NCBI GenBank assembly: GCA_029933535.1
Contig: JAOZNZ010000115.1
Span: forward strand, 1-8,296
Direction of reading: 5' to 3'
Source: a bacterium
GTDB taxonomy: Bacteria; Auribacterota; UBA3054; B51-G9
DNA: 8,296 nucleotides
Below the pieces are notes generated by a model. The model was not told where the DNA came from and searched no databases. It was given only the letters and a program-made list of their open reading frames with translations. Numbering within the stretch: position 1 is the first letter of the stretch; every line of letters begins with the position of its first letter. A program made the translations under genes and the position numbers. This document shows positions 1 to 4,733 of the stretch, piece after piece.

Positions 1-248
1 TGTCCATTAAACTCCCCTCCTGTTTTAGGAGGGGTGCCCAAAGGGCGGGGTGGTTCGGGCTATTCGGCCCGTTTTGTCCACTTCGTCCTGTGGAGTCTTA
101 CTCCATCAGGATTCTATCCTTTTCATCCATTCAACTTCCCTCCTAATCCCCTCTTGTCAAAGATCCCGTATTCCCTTGAAAGGGCCACGCGTATGACGCG
201 GGGAAGCGCCGGGGTGTGTTAAAAAGGGGTGCCCGTGTTCCCCGCGCC
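1..248. repeat. GC-rich, hairpin-rich repeat block
   Basis: This block is sharply richer in G and C than the rest of the window and ends abruptly near 248. It is packed with inverted repeats: CCCCTCCT (14-21) with AGGAGGGG (27-34); GCCC (36-39) with GGGC (43-46); CGGGC (56-60) with GCCCG (67-71); CCTGTGGAG (87-95) with CTCCA-T-CAGG (101-110); and a 9-bp perfect pair at 197-205 and 238-246. The string GGGGTGCCC occurs at both 31-39 and 226-234. No catalytic gene is present. The open frames crossing it (34-222 + and the 3' part of 143-340 -) read as low-complexity Pro/Arg/Gly peptides, so it is probably not coding. The architecture fits a non-autonomous dispersed repeat or a mosaic of several short ones. 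The left boundary may lie outside the window. The interspersed nature is inferred, since only one copy is visible. Confidence 0.6.
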
Positions 249-340
249 AATGAAGTAATAACTTCTAAAATATCGCTAAATGCTTTGATAAGTATTTCAG
301 TCGTTTCGCTATCCTTTTCAGCGAATTCGTATTTTTTCAT
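143..340 (-). pseudogene. Truncated small gene running into the GC-rich repeat
   Basis: The minus-strand frame starts with ATG at 338-340 and stops at 143-145. Its first 32 codons (340 down to about 245) are AT-rich and read as a plausible polar, helical protein N-terminus (MKKYEFAEKD, then SETTEILIKAFSDILEVI). From about codon 33 the frame enters the GC-rich block and becomes RGTRAPLF...RRFPASYAWPF, which is simply translated repeat sequence. The likeliest reading is a real gene whose 3' part was replaced or interrupted by the repeat. Alternatively, it is a genuine short protein that has recruited repeat DNA as its C-terminus. I do not recognise the family. No strong Shine-Dalgarno is seen; the purine-rich GGAAAAGAAA precedes the ATG. 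The remainder of the gene is not found left of the repeat within the window. Confidence 0.35.
197..246. repeat. 9-bp perfect inverted repeat at the right edge of the GC-rich block
   Basis: CGCGGGGAA at 197-205 is the exact reverse complement of TTCCCCGCG at 238-246, separated by 32 bases. The right arm ends two bases before the composition drops to AT-rich. It may be the terminal hairpin of the repeat element. It has no adjacent T-run, so a rho-independent terminator is unlikely. Confidence 0.55.
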
Positions 341-896
341 TTTCTTTTCCGTTAAATTAATAGATGAAAGTTAATTTTTTGCGTTCATGTTATTGTTATA
401 CCAAAATTAAGTGAAAATTGTCTCAAATTTTCTTGGTTTAATCAGACATAAATTCACTTGTTGTAATTTGGTTAAGATGATTTAATTATATAATATTGCA
501 TCAAATCTTCATTATTAACGCAAATTGAAATATTTCAAAATTCCAATTTTTCCATCAGCATTTTTTGTCACTTGTATTCAACAAATTATGTCAATGTCAC
601 TTTGTAGTATTTAAGTGAAATTGGCACATTTTCAATCCAAACCATTTTATCGAAAGTAAATCATTATATCCATAAATTGCCCAGATTTATCTGGACAATT
701 TCCTCCGAGCGCCTAAAAGTTATCATAAACCGGTGCGACTCTAATCCAATCAAGTTAAAAATTGTTCCAAAATTGCTGAAAATGTGGTTCAAAATTCTCA
801 TAAAGGAACATTGTGCTAAGTTGTGTAATTCCAACATGTTATATGCTTCAATTTAAGGTTCTTTCCAAAGCGAATGCAAATTTCACTTTGATAATC
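341..896. other. AT-rich stretch with no recognisable gene
   Basis: No frame on either strand reads as a convincing protein across these roughly 550 bases, and no tRNA or other structured RNA family is recognised. It contains a strong inverted repeat (674-701) and many A/T runs. It could hold the upstream region of the leftward gene starting at 340 and decayed sequence. A phrase TGGCACATTTTCAATC near 622 loosely resembles the repeat unit at 897-962, but the match is too weak to call. Confidence 0.5.
674..701. repeat. Near-perfect hairpin, 12-bp arms, 4-base loop
   Basis: AAATTG-C-CCAGA (674-685) pairs with TCTGG-A-CAATTT (690-701), broken only by one C/A mismatch (680 with 695), around a 4-base loop (686-689). 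The + strand downstream sequence is not a T-run (TCCTCCGAGC), so a standard rho-independent terminator is doubtful. An RNA structure, protein-binding site or remnant of an element end are alternatives. Confidence 0.5.
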
Positions 897-962
897 TGGC
901 ACTTTTTACTTCAAAACGTGGCACTTTTTACTTTCAAAAATGGCACTTATTGGTATTGCTTT
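897..962. repeat. 22-nt tandem repeat, possible IS21-type end remnant
   Basis: TGGCACTTTTTACTT occurs at 897-911 and exactly 22 bases later at 919-933. A third, partial unit (TGGCACTT) begins another 22 bases later at 941. The inter-unit sequences are also similar (CAAAACG and TCAAAAA). Closely spaced repeats of about 20 bp at an end are typical of IS21-family elements, where they bind the IstA transposase, and the reverse complement (AAGTAAAAAGTGCCA) resembles such end repeats from memory. No istA/istB coding sequence is present, so at most this is a solo end left after decay or deletion. The family assignment is inference; the repeat itself is directly visible. Confidence 0.5.
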
Positions 963-1005
963 ACCCTACAACTCCATAATATAATAGGTGGCGATGATTT
1001 TGTTT

Positions 1006-1062
1006 AAGTGGATTTTCTTTGTAGGAAACGGCCCGGAAGACACTAAAATTGTCGGGCGCTAA
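1006..1062 (+). pseudogene. Relic fragment of a fibre-gene paralogue
   Basis: Bases 1006-1054 align without gaps to 1902-1950 inside the fibre gene, with 42 of 49 positions identical by my count. Read in the matching frame it encodes KWIFFVGNGPEDTKIVGR and then a stop (1060-1062), against KWIFFAGNGPENTRIV in the intact copy. The changes are synonymous or conservative (A to V, N to D, R to K), the pattern expected if the source copy was under selection before breakage. The preceding codon (1003-1005) gives no continuation of homology, and no start or signal peptide is attached. It is therefore a short leftover of a second copy, in the same orientation about 0.9 kb upstream. It lies only about 45 bases after the 22-nt repeat array, which may mark the breakpoint. 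Confidence 0.7.
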
Positions 1063-1314
1063 CACGAACGCAATAATTTATCTCATGGGACTTAAAAAGA
1101 TAACGAAAAACCTGATTTTTTAAAAAAGTAATTCTTGACTTATAAACCGACTGCTTATGGTGCTTTATATTTGATTTTATAAAAACAGCTTGCATAAAAC
1201 TGCAATAGCAAATCATCTATAATATATGAAGGGCATAAGCAAAAATAGCTTTCATCTTGAATGCATAATAATATTTAATTTAACAATCTACCGTAAACGA
1301 AAGCGGTAGCTATA

Positions 1315-1357
1315 ACCGGAGAATACTATGAAAAAATCTATCTTCACAATGAGATAA
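1315..1357 (+). pseudogene. Orphan translation start with aborted signal-peptide-like frame
   Basis: A Shine-Dalgarno-like CCGGAGAA (1316-1323) is followed 4 bases later by ATG at 1328, encoding MKKSIFTMR and then TAA at 1355-1357. The 'MKK' plus hydrophobic opening resembles the start of the downstream exported protein (MKKIILSS...), and the stem at 1288-1309 lies just upstream. It may be the 5' stub of a lost exported-protein gene. It could also be chance in AT-rich DNA. Confidence 0.25.
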
Positions 1358-1454
1358 TTTTAGAATTAAAACGATGTGTGCAAATTTGCAAAAGAATTTC
1401 GTTTTTGCACTATTATCAACAACTTTTTTAACTTACTGTTTTCTATAAGTTGTG

Positions 1455-1482
1455 TTTACAAAGTGATTTAATACTATATTAT
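1455..1482 (+). promoter_or_regulatory. Candidate sigma70-like promoter for the fibre gene
   Basis: TTTACA (1455-1460) and TATTAT (1477-1482) are separated by 16 bases, about 180 bases before the start codon at 1662. Such hexamers are frequent in AT-rich DNA, and a long 5' leader would be implied, so this is only a candidate. Confidence 0.25.
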
Positions 1483-1651
1483 GTGTTTCGGCATAATATT
1501 TGCTCATCAATTAATGAGGTGTTTTATCAATAAATATTTTTCCCGTTCGGTGGACAACAGCATTTTTTTTACAACAAATATTTTTAAATAATTGAAAATC
1601 CAGCAATTTATTAAACTGCTTCGAATAACTAACAATCATAAAACAACCCAT

Positions 1652-1656
1652 GAGGT
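1652..1656 (+). promoter_or_regulatory. Shine-Dalgarno site deciding the start at 1662
   Basis: GAGGT at 1652-1656 lies 5 bases before the ATG at 1662-1664. Part of it overlaps an earlier in-frame ATG at 1650, which would place the ribosome site inside the coding sequence. The 1662 start gives a canonical exported N-terminus, so it is preferred. Confidence 0.6.
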
Positions 1657-1661
1657 ACACC

Positions 1662-2054
1662 ATGAAAAAAATTATTCTATCAAGCCTTATATCACTTGTT
1701 CTAACTACTTCTACTTTCACAGCCACTCACGTAATAAAAATTGACAGCAAAGCAAGCGATGACTCAACTGAAACGGTTGCAACAATTCAACGTGCGTTGG
1801 AACTTGCCGAAAAACTAAAACCAACAGAGAACATGCCGATCTTGATAAAATTAGGACAAGGCGAATTTGCCGCACCTGACACAGAATGGGAAATCTCATC
1901 TAAATGGATTTTCTTTGCCGGTAACGGCCCGGAAAACACCAGAATTGTCGCGGACAAAATCGAGTTAAGTCCCGAGGCAATTACATCTTTTAAAGATGTT
2001 TATATTGATTCTGTTTTGATATCGGAAATACGTATCTCCCGGTTGCCAACATAA
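1662..2054 (+). CDS. N-terminal part of a secreted fibre/beta-helix protein (frameshifted)
   Basis: This 130-residue frame begins with a Sec signal peptide: MKK, then a hydrophobic core IILSSLISLVLTT (residues 4-16), with cleavage probably around residues 18-21. Then comes a region typical of the start of a right-handed beta-helix or pectate-lyase-like fold: ATIQRALELAEKL (an 'assign each row of the helix' cap helix), PILIKLGQGEF, and WIFFAGNGPENTRIV near residues 82-98. After residue 127 the frame runs quickly into a stop (RLPT*). The frame at position 2 (mod 3) continues with a sensible sequence (VANIKVLHLEKNEGQ) from 2042. A one-base loss in the CCCGG run just before 2043 would explain this. 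The start at 1662 was chosen over 1650 because of the GAGGT site. By itself the fragment is probably non-functional. Together with 2042-4675 it forms one gene of about 1,004 codons. A sequencing or assembly error cannot be excluded. Confidence 0.75.
   Translation: MKKIILSSLISLVLTTSTFTATHVIKIDSKASDDSTETVATIQRALELAEKLKPTENMPILIKLGQGEFAAPDTEWEISSKWIFFAGNGPENTRIVADKIELSPEAITSFKDVYIDSVLISEIRISRLPT
2009..2054 (+). other. Frame-switch zone between the two halves of the fibre gene
   Basis: The 5' frame (from 1662) stays open to the TAA at 2052-2054. The 3' frame is open after a TGA at 2006-2008, so the two overlap over 46 bases. The best join is at the CGG codon 2040-2042, re-reading one base to continue GTT GCC AAC ATA AAG. 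In the 3' frame there is no ATG, GTG or TTG between 2009 and the ATG at 2120. That ATG has GGTGAG abutting it with no spacer and no signal peptide after it. An independent start for the 3' half is therefore unlikely. No X-XXY-YYZ slippery heptamer is seen, so programmed slippage is not supported. Confidence 0.7.
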
Positions 2055-2119
2055 AGGTACTTCATTTAGAAAAAAATGAAGGTCAATTAGACGGAGTATG
2101 GCAAAATGCCGTTGGTGAG

Positions 2120-4675
2120 ATGCAAGTTTCCGACAAAAGTGTAACTGATTTATCTAAAATTGGTACTAACGAAACCGAAATATCTTCTTCTAATCTGTCT
2201 AATGAAGGAAATAACGTAATTGAATCCGAAGACGATTATGTTCTTAAAGCAGGCAGCACAATGACCGGTTATTTGACATTATCCGGTGATCCTACTAATT
2301 CGCTGCATGCCGCAACACAACAATATGTAGATGATAATGAGATTGGTTCTCAATTTGACGCATTTGTTCCTGATGACTATCCGACACCTTACAGCGCAAT
2401 TAGAGATGGCAAACAAAATATTTATGTTAAATCAGGCGTATATGTTGATGTATTTACTAACGTTGAAACATTAAGCACTCCTTTCCGCGTGGTAGGAGAA
2501 AACCGCGAAAATGTGACTTGGATTTTAAGACTTGAATGTAATAGTAGTGCCGGGGCAATTCAACCCACTTTGAATTGTAATAAAATGTGGTTTGAAAACA
2601 CTACCATTGTTTTTAGCAATATGTATAATTGTTACGCCAGAGTTTTTAATTTCGGTAACAATGGCAATAATTATAATTTGAACCTGCGGATAGCAAATTG
2701 CAAATTATATTGGCCTATCACAGGTCTCTGGAAGCCGGAATTTGCTGCGTTAATTGGAACTCCCGGGCTATTTAATGTACAATTCGTCAATTCCACATTC
2801 AAAAATGACGATCTCACGTTTGGGCATACCATGATATATGATGTATCAGACCATAATTTCCATCCTGAAAGTAGCCTGATTTATGATAATGTCCAAATAT
2901 TGGATCATCGAGCATATCGGGTAATATGGTCATACATTCCACACGTAACTATCAGAAATGTCTATATCAGTATAGATAAAGATTATTCAAATGACAATAA
3001 TTCTTTTTTGTGCATTATATATAATTCTCAGGTAACAATTGACGGTTTGGAAATTGACGCACCAAATGCCGGTGCGTCTACGGCTTTCTATTTTAATAAG
3101 TGTTCAAAAGTCAGAATCAGCAATTCATCGATCAATGCTGGTAAAGGGTTTAGCTACGGCACATTCCGTTTTTACAACAATTCTTCAAACATAATAATCA
3201 CATCAAGCAAATTTAACTGTGCGAATGACAGATTTTTGTTTATGGATAATTACACCAATACAAACAAGCAATTTCTAACCGGTTGCGTTCTTTACAATGC
3301 TGATGTAAATAACTTAACAAACATTGGCGATCGATTCGTTCTTCGGAATAATGTTATAAATGGAGTGGCCCATAGCGGATACGATACCGCACTTACCAAC
3401 TCACCTGACGGGTTGGCAGACACGAATATTGTTTGGGTGAGCATTTCCAGTGGTGATGAGACGACAGGCGATGGAAGTATGGGCAAACCATACAAAACGT
3501 TATCGCAATCTATTATCAATGATTCCTATGACAAAACTATTTTTATATGTCCCGGGCAATATGATTTAAATGATGATTTGGAAATCAATGGCGATATCGC
3601 GATTAAAGGTTTTGGAAATAGAGAAGATATTTTTCTGAATAGTATTAATGATCAAAAAAGAATTTTTACTGTTAATAGCGGAAATGTATTAATAGAAAAT
3701 ATGAAAATGACGAGTAAGAATGACAATTATTGGGGCGGCGCTGTTCTTGGTAGTGAATGTACAACTGTGCAACTGTGTATATTTGACAGTTGTGAAGCTA
3801 CCTGGTACGGGGGCGGTGGAATGTCGGGTGGTACCGCAAACAATTGCATATTCACAAATTGCGTTGGTTATTATAGTGGCGGGATGTATGGTGACGATTA
3901 TGGATCCATGCCGGAAGGAGTTGCCCGCAATTGCACGTTTATCGATTGCTGTGCTACTAGTTTGGATGGTGGCGGAATGTATGGTGGAAGCGCTTGGAAT
4001 TGCACGTTTAAATATTGTCACGCAGAGCATGGTGGTGGTATAATGTACGGTGATGCATACTACTGCACTTTCAAAAATTGTAGTGCCAGCGAAGACGGTG
4101 ATGCCATGTTTGCTACAGGCACAAAATTCTGTATTGTTGACAATTGCGGTTCAGAACCTGTGTCAAGTGGCACTCACGTTGGATTAATTATAGATGAACA
4201 ACTTCAACTTGGAAGTCAGGATATAGGTACTGAAACTGTAACTACAACAAATATTCAAAACAGCGCTGTAACAAGTGAGAAAATACTTAACAATACAATA
4301 ACTATTAATGATCTTGATATTTCTTCTATTGATACTCGTTACATCAGTAAAACAGAAACCGGAAATCAAACAATGTCCGGTTCTCTCACAGCACCACAAA
4401 TCAACGTTTCAAACAACTGGATTGTCGGCAGTGGTGGCGCAACTAAACAGGTAATTGCAATCAACAACGAAGCGGCGGAAAGTATAACCTGGACAAGCGG
4501 AACTACCAATGCAGTAACTCATGGTCTTGGCATAATCGGCAATTATATAGTTTTAATTACCCCGACAAGTGATATGAATTGTAATTATTATATCAGTAAC
4601 AAATCAGAAAATTCTTTTACAATAACTACAAAAGGCAGCTATTTTAATTTTGATTACCTCATTATCAAAAAATAA
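2120..4675 (+). CDS. Modular beta-helix surface protein with phage tail-fibre-type hinges (3' part)
   Basis: This frame has 851 codons from the first ATG and is open from 2009, so it is best read as the continuation of the exported protein starting at 1662. Order of parts (numbering from 2120): residues 44-74 hold the tail-fibre motif AGSTMTGYLTLSGDP followed by HAATQQYVDDNE, common in phage fibres and some surface proteins. Residues about 80-430 are Asn/Ile/Val-rich strands typical of a right-handed beta-helix. Residues 437-465 (VWVSISSGDETTGDGSMGKP, then YKTL) match the opening of a DUF1565-like beta-helix. Residues 547-676 form a Gly/Cys coil ladder. Residues 707-745 carry fibre linker phrases (NIQNSAVTSEKI, NNTITINDLD). 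Residues 746-760 repeat a hinge (ETGNQTMSGSLTAP). Residues 776-851 (TSGTTNAVTHGLGI ... YYISNKSENSFTI ... FDYLIIKK) resemble the C-terminal beta-sandwich of tail fibres. No catalytic motif is evident. The likely role is binding or structure on the cell surface or in secretion. The RHS gene follows 58 bp later. Exact ligand unknown. Confidence 0.75.
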   Translation: MQVSDKSVTDLSKIGTNETEISSSNLSNEGNNVIESEDDYVLKAGSTMTGYLTLSGDPTNSLHAATQQYVDDNEIGSQFDAFVPDDYPTPYSAIRDGKQNIYVKSGVYVDVFTNVETLSTPFRVVGENRENVTWILRLECNSSAGAIQPTLNCNKMWFENTTIVFSNMYNCYARVFNFGNNGNNYNLNLRIANCKLYWPITGLWKPEFAALIGTPGLFNVQFVNSTFKNDDLTFGHTMIYDVSDHNFHPESSLIYDNVQILDHRAYRVIWSYIPHVTIRNVYISIDKDYSNDNNSFLCIIYNSQVTIDGLEIDAPNAGASTAFYFNKCSKVRISNSSINAGKGFSYGTFRFYNNSSNIIITSSKFNCANDRFLFMDNYTNTNKQFLTGCVLYNADVNNLTNIGDRFVLRNNVINGVAHSGYDTALTNSPDGLADTNIVWVSISSGDETTGDGSMGKPYKTLSQSIINDSYDKTIFICPGQYDLNDDLEINGDIAIKGFGNREDIFLNSINDQKRIFTVNSGNVLIENMKMTSKNDNYWGGAVLGSECTTVQLCIFDSCEATWYGGGGMSGGTANNCIFTNCVGYYSGGMYGDDYGSMPEGVARNCTFIDCCATSLDGGGMYGGSAWNCTFKYCHAEHGGGIMYGDAYYCTFKNCSASEDGDAMFATGTKFCIVDNCGSEPVSSGTHVGLIIDEQLQLGSQDIGTETVTTTNIQNSAVTSEKILNNTITINDLDISSIDTRYISKTETGNQTMSGSLTAPQINVSNNWIVGSGGATKQVIAINNEAAESITWTSGTTNAVTHGLGIIGNYIVLITPTSDMNCNYYISNKSENSFTITTKGSYFNFDYLIIKK
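3755..4150 (+). repeat. Cysteine-ladder coils of the second beta-helix
   Basis: Within the fibre protein, residues 546-677 contain about six imperfect repeats of 21-30 residues built on 'GGGMYGG...NCTFxxC': LCIFDSC, NCIFTNC, NCTFIDCC, NCTFKYC, YCTFKNC and FCIVDNC, each followed or preceded by a Gly-rich turn. Fourteen cysteines fall between C547 and C676, while the rest of the protein has few. In a right-handed beta-helix, residues at equal positions in successive coils stack, so these cysteines would form ladders along the helix. The Gly-rich turn plus FxxC recalls the GGA(I/L/V) and FxxN repeats of chlamydial Pmp proteins, but N is replaced by C. That comparison is analogy, not homology shown here. 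Confidence 0.65.
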
Positions 4676-4725
4676 ATTTGAGAATAGCAGGTTTTTAATT
4701 TCGATTATTTAATTATCAATAAATA
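4634..4725 (+). repeat. Imperfect duplication of the fibre gene's 3' end
   Basis: The last coding bases 4643-4672 (FNFDYLIIKK) recur downstream of the stop at 4694-4723, where the same reading gives FNFDYLIINK. The 30-base cores differ at five positions, mostly synonymous (TTT/TTC, TAC/TAT, CTC/TTA). The similarity extends leftwards through a GCAG motif (4635 and 4687) with a one-base indel. The cores are offset by exactly 51 bases. The second copy lies between the two genes and is not translated as part of either. Its codon-level conservation suggests it is the tail of a deleted paralogue with a conserved C-terminus rather than a fresh local duplication. Confidence 0.65.
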
Positions 4726-4733
4726 TATAAATC

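Larger units (their letters stand above)
1063..1649. other. Long leader/decayed region with no intact gene
   Basis: About 590 bases hold no convincing open gene. Visible items are a TTGACT hexamer at 1135-1140 without a well-spaced -10 box, a 6-bp stem CTACCG (1288-1293) / CGGTAG (1304-1309), an orphan gene start at 1328, a promoter-like pair at 1455-1482, and a small CTCAT/ATGAG inverted repeat at 1503-1518. A 24-codon frame at 1374-1448 is hydrophobic in the middle but too short and unsupported to call. Confidence 0.45.

Noticed and set aside
34..222. 62-codon + frame in the GC-rich block
   Set aside because: It reads through several hairpins, has low-complexity composition and no ribosome site; it is a shadow of the repeat.
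720..760. tRNA-like phrase CGGTGCGACTCTAATCC
   Set aside because: No acceptor stem, anticodon arm or D-arm can be built around it.
897..962. Possible CRISPR array
   Set aside because: The period is 22 bases with repeat and no variable spacers of normal size; only 2-3 units and no cas genes.
813..1007. 64-codon + frame over the 22-nt repeats
   Set aside because: It overlaps the tandem repeat array, has no ribosome site, and the peptide is hydrophobic noise typical of AT-rich DNA.
1374..1448. 24-codon frame with a hydrophobic middle (MCANLQKNFVFALLSTTF...)
   Set aside because: No ribosome site, very short, and AT-rich DNA produces such frames by chance.
1511..1726. Minus-strand frame of 71 codons overlapping the fibre gene start
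   Set aside because: It is antisense to the leader and signal peptide, has no ribosome site and no recognisable features.
2009..2054. Programmed ribosomal frameshift
   Set aside because: No slippery heptamer and no strong downstream stem were found; a simple indel explains the break better.
3689..4043. Overlapping frames on both strands (113 and 107 codons) in the Gly/Cys region
   Set aside because: The repetitive codons of the ladder keep other frames open; the real frame has the coherent coil pattern.
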